The notes: generated from the sequence alone by a model not told the origin. DNA of 28,039 bases from Conchiformibius kuhniae DSM 17694 (GCF_000428785.1 NZ_AUAP01000023.1:1-28039); one strand, 5' to 3'. Positions 7,561 to 14,289 are shown, counted from the first letter of the stretch. A program made the numbers and translations.

Positions 7561-8397
7561 TTATTGCGATGCCGCCGAAGCGGGAGCAGACGCGCCGTCT
7601 TGTTTGTTGCCGAACCATTTGGCATGAATTTGCGCGTATGTGCCGTCGTTACGGATGTGCGCCAAGCCTTTATTGACTGCTTCGCGCAAGCCGTCGTCGC
7701 GCCCTTTGCGGAAGGCAAAGCCGTATTGTTCTTTCACAAAAGACGGGTCGATGACGGTGGCGAGTTTGGCATCGGGGTTTTGCTGAACGTAGTGTTCGAC
7801 CACGCTGCTGTCGCCCACAACGGCATCTGCGCCGCCCGTTTGCAGCTCTTTAAATGCCAAAGGCATGTTTTCAAAACGTTTGATTTGGGTGCTTTGCTTG
7901 CCTTGCAAATCCTGCATAATCAGGTCGCCCGATGTGGCTGCCTGCACCGATACGCTGCGGGTTTTCAGGTCGGCAAAGGATTGGATGTTTTTGCCCGCGC
8001 CTTCGTTGAACACAATCATTTGGGTGGCTTCAAAATACGGCTCGGAAAAGTCGAGTTGCTGCTTGCGCTCGTCTGTGATGGTGATGCTGGCAAGGGCGAT
8101 GTCGCTGTCGCCTTTGTTGACGTTGGCAAACAGTCCTTCAAACGGGGCATTGACGAAGTCCAGTTTCAGGTTTTGGCTTTTGGCGGCAGCATCGAGAATG
8201 TCGCGGGAAAAGCCGACCACTTGGTCGTTTTCCATGTATTCCATCGGTGCGTAGGAGGCATCGGTGGCAACGATGTAGGTTTTGTCGGTGTTGGGGCTGT
8301 GGGCGGCGGAAGCGGCGGGGGCGCTTTGCTGCGGCTCGGAGCAGGCGCCCAGCAGCAGGGCGGAAAGTATGCCGAAAAGGGCGGTTTTGTTGAGCAT
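7561..8397 (-). CDS. Polar amino-acid ABC transporter substrate-binding lipoprotein (family 3)
   Basis: The 278-residue protein starts with a lipoprotein signal peptide: a short charged start, a hydrophobic core, and lipobox LLGAC with Cys19, so it should be anchored to a membrane facing the periplasm. A Ser/Ala/Pro spacer follows, then the family 3 binding fold: DASYAPMEY, VGFSRDILDAAA, FEGLFANV, SDIALASITITDERKQQLDFS (the usual TPER-type signature region), PYFEA, and a C-terminal NKGLAHIRNDGTYAQIHAKWFG. Ligands of such proteins include cystine, arginine, lysine and glutamine; the ligand here cannot be read. The ATG at 8397 is preceded by AGGAAA about 7 bases away. No permease or ATPase gene is adjacent, so its transporter must lie elsewhere. 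Confidence 0.85.
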   Translation of the reverse strand: MLNKTALFGILSALLLGACSEPQQSAPAASAAHSPNTDKTYIVATDASYAPMEYMENDQVVGFSRDILDAAAKSQNLKLDFVNAPFEGLFANVNKGDSDIALASITITDERKQQLDFSEPYFEATQMIVFNEGAGKNIQSFADLKTRSVSVQAATSGDLIMQDLQGKQSTQIKRFENMPLAFKELQTGGADAVVGDSSVVEHYVQQNPDAKLATVIDPSFVKEQYGFAFRKGRDDGLREAVNKGLAHIRNDGTYAQIHAKWFGNKQDGASAPASAASQ

Positions 8398-8431
8398 GGC
8401 GGTTTCCTGAATATCAACGGGCGGCACGGTC

Positions 8432-8458
8432 AAAAAGCTGCCGAAGCATTTCGGCAGC
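8432..8458 (-). terminator. Terminator of the OmpA-like gene
   Basis: A perfect 9-bp stem GCTGCCGAA (8437-8445) pairs with 8450-8458 around the loop GCAT, followed by five T residues on the minus strand. The right arm reads AGGCTGCCGAA on the minus strand, one base short of the local uptake sequence AGGCTGCCTGAA. Confidence 0.75.
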
Positions 8459-8481
8459 CTGTCGTGTCGGGGTGGTCGGGT

Positions 8482-9195
8482 TTATTGCAATACGACTTCC
8501 ACGCGGCGGCCGTCGCGGTCGGCGGCAGTAACGGGGTCTTTGATTTCGATGCTGCTTTCGGGCACGCCGGCAGCCAGCAGGACGGTGCGGACGGCGGAAG
8601 CGCGTTCTTTGGTGAGGTTGGCGTTGGATTCGTCGTCGGCATAGCTGACGATGACGGCTTTTTTGCCGGCTTTGACGCCTTCAACCACGGCTTGCAGCAC
8701 GGTCAGGGTGTTGGCTGCCATGTCGGCTTTGCCCTTGGCAAAATAAAACTGCACGCTGTTGCCGGTGGCGACCACTTGGGTTTCCGCACGGACGGCGTGT
8801 TCGTTTGCCAAGATGGCTTGGGCGGGGTCGGCGGCAAGGGGGGCGGCAGGTGCGGACGCAATGGCGGAAGCGGGGGCGGTTTCGGGCGCGACAACGGTTT
8901 CCACATCGGAAGGCGCGGTCATGCCTTTGCTTTGTTCGTCCGAAGTGGCGGCGGCGATGCTGGCGGCTTGCGCTTCGCTGACGGGAATCACGCTGGGTGC
9001 GGCTTCGGATGCGGCGGCAGGCACGGGCTCGGCAACCACCAAAGATTGCTGGTCTTGATGATGGGTGTAAAACGCCAAAATCAAAATGCCGACTGTGGCA
9101 ACGGCGGCAGCCGACAGGCTGACCCACATGCCGACGCGGGCGGTTTTGTCCTGCCCGGCGGGTGCGGGGGTTTTGGCGTGTTTTTCCGTAGTCAT
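8482..9195 (-). CDS. Inner-membrane-anchored OmpA-family (peptidoglycan-binding-like) protein
   Basis: 237 residues: a short cytoplasmic N terminus, one membrane segment at about 23-43, a long Ala/Glu/Pro/Ser-rich tether (about 44-150), and a C-terminal OmpA/MotB-like domain (about 153-237). In that domain FYFAKGKADM, VSYADDESNANLTKERASAVRTVL and DRDGRRVEVVL correspond to the family's strand, the Asp...Arg ligand region and the terminal NRRVE-type motif. The usual GHTD is replaced by SYADD, so peptidoglycan binding is likely but not certain. The ATG at 9195 has AAGGAT 13 bases upstream; a TTG at 9225 is less plausible. The tether length suits reaching from inner membrane to cell wall. No function beyond anchoring can be inferred. 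Confidence 0.75.
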   Translation of the reverse strand: MTTEKHAKTPAPAGQDKTARVGMWVSLSAAAVATVGILILAFYTHHQDQQSLVVAEPVPAAASEAAPSVIPVSEAQAASIAAATSDEQSKGMTAPSDVETVVAPETAPASAIASAPAAPLAADPAQAILANEHAVRAETQVVATGNSVQFYFAKGKADMAANTLTVLQAVVEGVKAGKKAVIVSYADDESNANLTKERASAVRTVLLAAGVPESSIEIKDPVTAADRDGRRVEVVLQ

Positions 9196-9245
9196 ATCAA
9201 ACTCATCCTTCAAATTCGGGTTCAACTCACAGAGAAATGCCGCAT

Positions 9246-9251
9246 ATTATA
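9246..9251 (-). promoter_or_regulatory. -10 element of the OmpA-like gene
   Basis: A consensus TATAAT on the minus strand (ATTATA at 9246-9251) lies 51 bases upstream of the ATG at 9195. No clear -35 element is seen at 16-18 bases. Confidence 0.55.
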
Positions 9252-9327
9252 CGATAAATAAAGAATATTTGCCTATCTTTACTTGTTTGGCGCATGCGGG
9301 GCGCGTACCGATATTTTGGGGGCAGCG

Positions 9328-9336
9328 TGTTATAAT
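9328..9336 (+). promoter_or_regulatory. Extended -10 promoter for tsaB-yraN-gmhA
   Basis: TGTTATAAT at 9328-9336 is a perfect extended -10 element (TGnTATAAT), 38 bases before the tsaB ATG. The -35 region is poor, as is common with extended -10 promoters. Confidence 0.6.
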
Positions 9337-9373
9337 GATTACTGTTTTGCCAAACTTTTTTGTGGACTGAACG

Positions 9374-10063
9374 ATGATACTTCCCGACCTTTCCCGACCG
9401 GTGCTGGCCATCGATACCGGCACGAATTATCTTTCCCTTGCTTTGCGCGCCAACGGTGTTATCCGTACCCGCCACGGTGAAGCGGGCAACCGTCATGCCG
9501 AACTGATTTTGCCGCGCATTCGCGAATTGTTTGACGATTTGGGCGTGCAGGCGGCGGATTTGGGCGCGGTGGTGTACGCGCAGGGGCCCGGCGCGTTTAC
9601 CGGACTGCGTATCGGCATCGGTACGGCGCAGGGCTTGGCGGCGCCTTTCGGCACGCCGCTTATCGGCATTCCGTCTTTGGACGCGGTGGCGTATCTGCTG
9701 CCGCCGTCGCCCTTTGTGCTGGCGGCGACCGATGCGCGGATGGACGAAGTGTTTTACGCATGGTTCGACACGGTAAACCATGTGCGCCTGAGCGCCTACC
9801 GCGTTGGCGAAGCGGCGGTGATTGCCGCGCCCGATGATGCGGTGTGGGACGACATCAGCGCGGTGGGCGATGCCTTTGAAAGCGACAGCCCGCCGCCGTT
9901 TGAAGGCATTGTGGCGATGCCCACGGCGGTGGATTTGCTCGAACTGGCAGACACGGGGCGTTACCCCGCCACCGATGCCGCCGCCGCTTCGCTGCTGTAT
10001 GTGCGCGACAAAGTCGCCCTCACCGCCGCCGAGCAGCACGCTGCCCGTGCCGCCAAAACATGA
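9374..10063 (+). CDS. tsaB: tRNA threonylcarbamoyladenosine biosynthesis protein TsaB
   Basis: Partner of TsaD and TsaE in forming t6A37 on ANN-decoding tRNAs; cytoplasmic and usually essential. The 229-residue length is typical. The ASKHA-fold landmarks are visible: VLAIDTGTNYLSLAL near residues 10-24, then H-E-L-type RHAELILPRI, the family hallmark AVVYAQGPGAFTGLRIGIGTAQGLA at about 65-89, followed by GIPSLDAVAY and TDARMDEVFYAWF. The ATG at 9374 lies after a good extended -10 promoter; the ribosome-binding site is weak. Its stop overlaps the yraN start as ATGA, so it heads a coupled operon with yraN and gmhA. Confidence 0.93.
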   Translation: MILPDLSRPVLAIDTGTNYLSLALRANGVIRTRHGEAGNRHAELILPRIRELFDDLGVQAADLGAVVYAQGPGAFTGLRIGIGTAQGLAAPFGTPLIGIPSLDAVAYLLPPSPFVLAATDARMDEVFYAWFDTVNHVRLSAYRVGEAAVIAAPDDAVWDDISAVGDAFESDSPPPFEGIVAMPTAVDLLELADTGRYPATDAAAASLLYVRDKVALTAAEQHAARAAKT

Positions 10064-10401
10064 GCCGCACGCGCGGACACGCCGCCGAAACCGCCGCTTG
10101 CGCTTTTTTGCAGGCGCAGGGCTGCACCGTTATCGGGCGCAACTGGCATTGCCGTTACGGTGAGATTGACATCATCGCCGAACACGGCGGCACATTATTG
10201 TTTGTGGAAGTGAAATTCCGCCAAAAACCGTCTTTCGGCGGCGCGGCCTGCAGCATTACCCCCGCCAAACTCGCCAAGCTGCTCACCGCCGCCGAATTGT
10301 ATTTGCAACAGCATTCCCGCCCCGATGCGCCCTGCCGCGTGGACGCGGTGCTGATTGAGGGCGGCAACGCCCCCGTTTGGATTCAAAACATTACAGGATA
10401 A
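10060..10401 (+). CDS. yraN: UPF0102 / YraN family endonuclease-like protein
   Basis: A small protein (113 residues) with the family signature: GHAAETAACAFLQAQG near the N terminus, RNWHCRYGEIDIIAEHGGTLLFVEVKFR in the middle, and a C-terminal RVDAVLI. The E-(x)n-D-(x)n-ExK arrangement (GEIDII...FVEVK) is the restriction-endonuclease-like nuclease core, related to Holliday-junction resolvase folds; a cellular role is not firmly established. Its ATG overlaps the tsaB stop by four bases and gmhA follows five bases after its stop. YraN next to a DiaA/GmhA-type SIS protein is a recurrent order in proteobacteria. Confidence 0.9.
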   Translation: MSRTRGHAAETAACAFLQAQGCTVIGRNWHCRYGEIDIIAEHGGTLLFVEVKFRQKPSFGGAACSITPAKLAKLLTAAELYLQQHSRPDAPCRVDAVLIEGGNAPVWIQNITG

Positions 10402-10405
10402 CACC

Positions 10406-10999
10406 ATGACCACCCTGCACCAACGCGTTCAAAACCACTTTGCCGAAAGCATCGCCGCCAAACGGCAGGCGGCGGATTTGCTGTCGGAAGCCGCCGCCGA
10501 AGCCGCCCTGCTGATGTTCCGTGCCTTGAGCGAAGACGGCAAAATCCTGCTGTGCGGCAACGGCGGCTCGGCGGCGGACGCGCAACATTTCGCCGCCGAA
10601 ATGACCGGCCGTTTTGAACGAGAGCGCATGGAATTGGCGGCACTCGCGCTCACCACCGACACCTCCGCGCTCACCGCCATCGGCAACGATTACGGTTTTG
10701 AACAGGTTTTCGCCAAACAAGTCCGCGCTTTGGGTCGTACGGGCGACGTGTTGGCGGCGATTTCCACTTCGGGCAACTCCGCCAATGTGGTGGAAGCCGT
10801 CCGCGTCGCCCACGAGCGCGATATGAAAGTGGTGGCGTTCACCGGCAAAGACGGCGGCACAATCGCCGCCATGTTGCGCGACAGCGATATTTTGCTGAAC
10901 GTGCCGCACCCGCGCACCGCCCGCATTCAGGAAGTGCATCTGCTGCTGTATCATGCCATTTGCGATTGTATTGACACCATGTTGTTGGAAGGCGTGTGA
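10406..10999 (+). CDS. gmhA: Sedoheptulose-7-phosphate isomerase (SIS domain, GmhA/DiaA type)
   Basis: Cytoplasmic isomerase that starts ADP-heptose synthesis for the lipooligosaccharide inner core. The 197-residue protein shows one SIS domain: LLCGNGGSAADAQHFAAEMTGRF at 48-70 with His61 and Glu65, TTDTSALTAIGNDY, AISTSGNSANVVEAV, and a C-terminal RIQEVHLLLYHAICD supplying another histidine. The ATG at 10406 is preceded by AGGA at the right distance. The position directly after yraN also fits DiaA, the DnaA-binding paralogue of E. coli; the glycine-rich GNGGSA and ISTSGNSANV motifs fit GmhA better. The operon ends at an uptake-sequence hairpin directly after the stop. Confidence 0.85.
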   Translation: MTTLHQRVQNHFAESIAAKRQAADLLSEAAAEAALLMFRALSEDGKILLCGNGGSAADAQHFAAEMTGRFERERMELAALALTTDTSALTAIGNDYGFEQVFAKQVRALGRTGDVLAAISTSGNSANVVEAVRVAHERDMKVVAFTGKDGGTIAAMLRDSDILLNVPHPRTARIQEVHLLLYHAICDCIDTMLLEGV

Positions 11000-11020
11000 T
11001 TTTTCAGGCTGCCTGAAAAA
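11000..11020 (+). terminator. DNA uptake sequence hairpin acting as likely terminator of gmhA
   Basis: AGGCTGCCTGAA lies at 11006-11017. With its flanks it makes a 9-bp stem (TTTTTCAGG, loop CTG, CCTGAAAAA) directly after the gmhA stop. The A/T flanks make it terminator-like on both strands. Confidence 0.7.
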
Positions 11021-11030
11021 ACCAATCATT

Positions 11031-11126
11031 CCCTCCTCCGCTTGCGGGGGAGGGTTAGGGAGGGGGAGCAACGTTGGTTCTACCGCACCTCCCCCACCCC
11101 AGCCCTCCCCCGTAAACGGGGGAGGG
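11031..11126. repeat. GC-rich double-hairpin intergenic repeat
   Basis: Two hairpins (11031-11054, loop TT; 11103-11126, perfect 11-bp stem CCCTCCCCCGT with loop AA) flank a pair of complementary purine- and pyrimidine-rich arms (GGTTAGGGAGGGGGAG against CTCCCCCACCCCAGCC). The whole 96 bp can fold as one long stem with two side hairpins. It sits between gmhA and grxB and looks like a mobile, noncoding dispersed element; it has no coding capacity. Confidence 0.7.
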
Positions 11127-11149
11127 AGAAGATTCAGAAAGCAAACCCC

Positions 11150-11797
11150 ATGAAACTCTACATCTACGACCACTGCCCCTACTGCACTCGCGCCCGCATC
11201 GCGCTGGCGCATTACCGCCACCACTTTGACACCGTGTTTTTCGCCAACGATGACGAAGCCGCGCCCACCGCCCTGATTGGCGTGAAACAAGTGCCGATTT
11301 TGCAAAAACCGGACGGCACGCACATGGGCGAAAGTTTGGACATCGCCCGTTTCGCCGCCGCGCACGCCGGTGAAACGCTGGACGAAACCGTCCGCGCCGA
11401 CATTCAAGCGTGGTTTGAGCGCGTGCAGCCGCTTGCCAACCGCCTGTGCATGCCGCGCTGCATCAAGCTGGGTTTGCCCGAGTTTGCCAACGTGTCCGCC
11501 GTTGCCTACTATACCGAGAAAAAAGAAGCCTTTATCGGCACGTTTGCCGGACACCTTGCCGCCACGCCCGACTATTTGGCGCAGTTGCACGGCGAATTGG
11601 CAATCTTGGACGGTTTGATCCGCAGCGCAGACTGCCTGAACGGTCGCGCATTCGGCATGGAAGACGTTTTGGTGTTCCCACTTTTGCGTAATCTGACGAT
11701 GGTGCGCGGCGCGGTGCTGCCGCCCGCCGTGTCTGCCTACACCGAACAACTGGCACGGTCGCACGGCGTGGATTTATACGCCGACCGCGCCGTTTGA
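11150..11797 (+). CDS. grxB: Glutaredoxin 2
   Basis: Glutathione-dependent disulfide oxidoreductase with the glutathione-S-transferase-like fold, cytoplasmic. The 215-residue length equals that of the E. coli protein. The N-terminal thioredoxin part has MKLYIYDHCPYCTRAR with the active-site Cys9-Pro-Tyr-Cys12, then VKQVPIL (cis-proline) and GESLDIARF (glutathione-binding region). The C-terminal helical domain ends with FPLLRNLTMVRG, a close match to the GrxB family. The ATG at 11150 is chosen because the thioredoxin fold starts immediately; sequence upstream belongs to the GC-rich repeat. The initiation region AGAAAGCAAACCC is repeated before the next gene, 12 bases downstream. Confidence 0.92.
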   Translation: MKLYIYDHCPYCTRARIALAHYRHHFDTVFFANDDEAAPTALIGVKQVPILQKPDGTHMGESLDIARFAAAHAGETLDETVRADIQAWFERVQPLANRLCMPRCIKLGLPEFANVSAVAYYTEKKEAFIGTFAGHLAATPDYLAQLHGELAILDGLIRSADCLNGRAFGMEDVLVFPLLRNLTMVRGAVLPPAVSAYTEQLARSHGVDLYADRAV

Positions 11798-11809
11798 GAA
11801 AGCAAACCC

Positions 11810-12217
11810 ATGATTGGCATACTGATTATCACCCATCAAACTTTGGGTGCGGCGTATCGGGATTTGGCGCGGCACTTTTTTCCCGACCACGACACTTGGA
11901 CGCATGTCCGCATTGTCAATGTGGGCGTGCAGGACGACCACGACAGCATCACCGCCCGCGTCCGCGCCGTGCTGCCGCAGGTAGACAAAGGACACGGCGT
12001 GTTGGTGCTGACCGATATTTTCGGCGCCACGCCGTGCAATGCCGCGCTGAAACTGCCGCAGCCGCCCAAGCTGGCGGTGTTGTGCGGGCTGAACGCGCCG
12101 ATGCTGGTGAAAGCGGCGGCGTACAGCCGTCAGCATACCGATTTGGCGGCGTTTGCCGAAACCGTGCGCGAAGCGGCGGTGCAGGGGATTATTTTGGACA
12201 CGCCGCAGGCTGCCTGA
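11810..12217 (+). CDS. PTS EIIA component, mannose/fructose (EIIA-Man) type
   Basis: The 135-residue cytoplasmic phosphocarrier domain begins MIGILIITHQTLG, with His9 in the position of the phosphorylated histidine of EIIA-Man. VLVLTDIFGATPCNAALKL at about 65-83 is the second conserved block of the family. It would receive phosphate from HPr, but no ptsH, ptsI, EIIB, EIIC or EIID gene is nearby, so a regulatory role is as likely as sugar transport. It starts 12 bases after grxB with an almost identical leader, so the two are probably co-transcribed. The last codons (CAG GCT GCC TGA) are an uptake sequence. Confidence 0.85.
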   Translation: MIGILIITHQTLGAAYRDLARHFFPDHDTWTHVRIVNVGVQDDHDSITARVRAVLPQVDKGHGVLVLTDIFGATPCNAALKLPQPPKLAVLCGLNAPMLVKAAAYSRQHTDLAAFAETVREAAVQGIILDTPQAA

Positions 12218-12218
12218 A
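12207..12218 (+). other. DNA uptake sequence overlapping the EIIA stop codon
   Basis: Exact AGGCTGCCTGAA. Read in frame it supplies the last two alanine codons and the TGA stop of the EIIA gene, showing that the uptake sequence is tolerated inside coding sequence at the C terminus. Confidence 0.85.
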
Positions 12219-12225
12219 AACCGAT

Positions 12226-12843
12226 ATGAACATCACCGACACCACTTCCCGCCAAACCGCCGCCAGTTTTGCCGAAGCCTTCGCCTGCCAAGCCGGACAA
12301 ATATCGTGGCGCGAATGGCAGCCCTATTATCCCGTTGGCAGTTTGGCGCATGCGGGCGAATTTTTGTGCGAACTGTGCTTGTGGGGCATGAATGCGCATC
12401 AAACCGTTTTATCGCCCACACTCAAGAATTTGAGAATGGTGTTGATACTGATGCTGTCGTTCGGTTGGATTTTTCTATCCGTCCGGTGGCTGCCCTTGTC
12501 GGTAATCGGCTTATGGATAAGCTACCGCCTGTACACCGCCCGCCGCCCCACCGTCCAAGTGGATTTCACCGCCAAAACCGTGTGCCAGCGCGACAAACAG
12601 CACACACAAACCATTGAAATCAACTCAAGCTGTTGTTTGGCATACAGCATTTTCGGTAGTTTGTTGCAGCGCGATGCGTATATCGTTTTCAATTTGTATC
12701 ACGACAACGGCAAATGCACGCAGTTGCTGGGTATGGCTGCCGCGCCGCCGTTCGGCAAAGCGGACACGGATACCGTGCGGCACACCCAAGCCTTTGCGCG
12801 TTACCTTGCCGACCGCCTGAATATCCGTTTGATTACGGAATAG
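12226..12843 (+). CDS. Unknown protein with two membrane segments
   Basis: I do not recognise this 205-residue protein. Residues 1-69 are hydrophilic with several aromatic residues and cysteines (Cys21, Cys48, Cys51). Two hydrophobic stretches at about 71-86 and 88-103, separated by RWLP, probably form a membrane hairpin. The remaining 100 residues look like a soluble domain with alternating hydrophobic strands (VQVDFTAKTVCQ, AYIVFNLYHDNGKCTQLLGM). The ATG at 12226 lies eight bases after the EIIA stop with no good Shine-Dalgarno, which suggests coupling to the upstream gene. Codon choice seems a little less GC-rich than neighbours in the membrane region. The TAG stop is followed by an uptake-sequence hairpin. 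Confidence 0.65.
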   Translation: MNITDTTSRQTAASFAEAFACQAGQISWREWQPYYPVGSLAHAGEFLCELCLWGMNAHQTVLSPTLKNLRMVLILMLSFGWIFLSVRWLPLSVIGLWISYRLYTARRPTVQVDFTAKTVCQRDKQHTQTIEINSSCCLAYSIFGSLLQRDAYIVFNLYHDNGKCTQLLGMAAAPPFGKADTDTVRHTQAFARYLADRLNIRLITE

Positions 12844-12855
12844 CCTAGCGGATTG

Positions 12856-12870
12856 TTCAGGCTGCCTGAA
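12856..12870 (+). other. DNA uptake sequence with short hairpin
   Basis: Exact AGGCTGCCTGAA at 12859-12870 preceded by TTC, so TTCAGG-CTG-CCTGAA can fold. It lies between two genes; without a T-tract it is a poor terminator. Confidence 0.8.
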
Positions 12871-12901
12871 ACCCAAATCATTAAACAGAAAGGAAAAAAT
12901 C

Positions 12902-13999
12902 ATGAGCTACAAAATCCGCCAAACCCCGCCGCCGTCCCGCGCCGACCGTCCGACCGAAAAATGGTTCCGGCGCGGACTGTGGCTGATTGCCGTGATTTTC
13001 GCCTCGTTTCTTATCGGCTTGGGCGGAAAAATTGTCGGCGACCTGCCGCAAGCCGAACCCGAAAAATCCCTGCGCCACTACATGCCCGCCGCCGAACTTG
13101 CGCCTTTGGAAAAGCAAAAAACCGATTTGGAACAAAAACAACCCGCACTCACCCGCGAATTGGAACAAGCCGAATTGGCGTTGGCGGAGCAGCAAAAAAA
13201 CGTATTGGCGGAACAAAAAAACCTCAACAACTGGCTTGCCACCCGCACCGTTACCGAACAATCCGCGCAAAACCCCGAAGTGCTGGCGCGTACCCGCCGT
13301 TTGGACGCCTTGCGCGAACAGGAAAAAAACCTGCAAAAAAATATTGACCGCGTGCAAAAACAACAGCTTGATTTGGAACAAGCCATTGCCGTGATTAATG
13401 AAAAAATAGAAACGCTGGAACAACGGGCGCAGCCTTTGAAAGATGCTGCCGACCGCCGCATTGAATTGACCGTGTTTCTCTACCGTTTGGCACTGACTTT
13501 GCCGCTTTTGCTGGCGGCGGGCTGGCTGTTTGCCAAGCAACGGCAATCGCGCTGGTGGCCGTTTGTGTGGGGATTTATCGGCTTTGCGCTGTTTGCGTTT
13601 TTTGTGGAACTGGTGCCGTATCTGCCCAGCTACGGCGGCTATGTACGTTATGCGGTGGGCATTGTGCTGACGGTGTTGGCGGGACGTTACGCGATTATCG
13701 CGATGGGGCGTTATCTGGAGCGCAAACAGGCGGAAGAAGCGCTGCCGCCCGAACACCGCCGTCCCCGCGCCGATTACGACCAAGCCTTGCTCGCCATCGG
13801 CAAACAGATTTGTCCGGGCTGCGAACGCAGCTTGGATTTTGCCAACGCGCAAATGGATTTTTGTCCGCATTGCAGCATCAGGCTGTTTCAGCATTGCGGA
13901 CATTGCCAAACCCGTTACAGCGCGTTTTACCGCTATTGTTTCCATTGCGGGCGCGAAGCCGAAGAACATTCCCGTCCGTCCGTTGAAGGTGCGCCATAA
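12902..13999 (+). CDS. Membrane protein with coiled coil and double zinc ribbon
   Basis: 365 residues, function unknown. Order of parts: basic N terminus; membrane segment at about 24-41; a long Glu/Gln/Lys-rich coiled coil at about 63-182 (periplasmic if the N terminus is inside); three more membrane segments near 190-210, 218-240 and 246-268; then a cytoplasmic tail with two zinc ribbons, Cys304/307/321/324 and Cys332/335/346/349 (CPGC, CPHC, CGHC, CFHC). ATG at 12902 has a strong AAAGGA upstream. It follows an uptake sequence and is followed by a NIME-like repeat, so it appears to be transcribed alone or with the unknown gene before it. Zinc ribbons suggest protein or nucleic-acid contacts in the cytoplasm, the coiled coil a periplasmic partner; both are inference. 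Confidence 0.75.
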   Translation: MSYKIRQTPPPSRADRPTEKWFRRGLWLIAVIFASFLIGLGGKIVGDLPQAEPEKSLRHYMPAAELAPLEKQKTDLEQKQPALTRELEQAELALAEQQKNVLAEQKNLNNWLATRTVTEQSAQNPEVLARTRRLDALREQEKNLQKNIDRVQKQQLDLEQAIAVINEKIETLEQRAQPLKDAADRRIELTVFLYRLALTLPLLLAAGWLFAKQRQSRWWPFVWGFIGFALFAFFVELVPYLPSYGGYVRYAVGIVLTVLAGRYAIIAMGRYLERKQAEEALPPEHRRPRADYDQALLAIGKQICPGCERSLDFANAQMDFCPHCSIRLFQHCGHCQTRYSAFYRYCFHCGREAEEHSRPSVEGAP

Positions 14000-14195
14000 G
14001 GTGTGTCATCGTTTGAATTTTGATACTGAAAATCAGTGCAATATGAAAGCTGCCGTCATTCCCGCGAATGCGGGAATCCACTGCCAGATGACCTGAAAGC
14101 CATGCTTTATCAGGATTTTTCGTGCTTCAGCTTGGATTCCCGCCGGCGCGGGCATGACGGTGCAGTGCTTTTTCGGTCAATTGATGACACGCCCC
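14000..14195. repeat. NIME-like palindromic repeat, copy 2 (complete)
   Basis: The uninterrupted reference copy: GGTGTGTCATC at the left and TTGATGACACGCCCC at the right are inverted termini; an exact dRS3 (ATTCCC-GCGAATGC-GGGAAT, 14058-14077) and an inverted near-copy (14136-14155, one mismatch) flank a 58-bp core. It starts one base after the stop of the preceding gene. With the terminator at 14218-14252 it fills the 290-base gap to pepA; no gene is seen there. Confidence 0.8.
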
Positions 14196-14217
14196 GAAAC
14201 GGCACTATCATAATAAA

Positions 14218-14252
14218 AAACACCACAAAATAATTGGTATTTTGTGGTGTTT
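14218..14252. terminator. Strong bidirectional terminator between the zinc-ribbon gene and pepA
   Basis: A perfect 15-bp stem AAACACCACAAAATA (14218-14232) pairs with 14238-14252 around the loop ATTGG. On the minus strand it is followed by TTTTTTATTA, so it most clearly ends pepA transcripts, 38 bases past the pepA stop. Confidence 0.85.
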
Positions 14253-14289
14253 GTGCAGATGGAACGGTGTTCGACCCGTCCGTTCGGGC

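Noticed and set aside
7564..9261. A 565-codon plus-strand open frame spanning two genes
   Set aside because: It runs antisense through the binding lipoprotein, a terminator and the OmpA-like gene; Gly-rich shadow translation.
11031..11126. CRISPR-like or attC-like structure suggested by the paired hairpins
   Set aside because: There are only two non-identical hairpins, no spacers of regular length, and no cas or integrase genes.
11794..12225. Reading frame of the unknown gene extended upstream through the EIIA gene
   Set aside because: It overlaps the whole EIIA coding sequence in another frame; the ATG at 12226 after the EIIA stop is sufficient.
14036..14233. Small open frame in the gap before pepA
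   Set aside because: It consists entirely of the NIME-like repeat and the pepA terminator.
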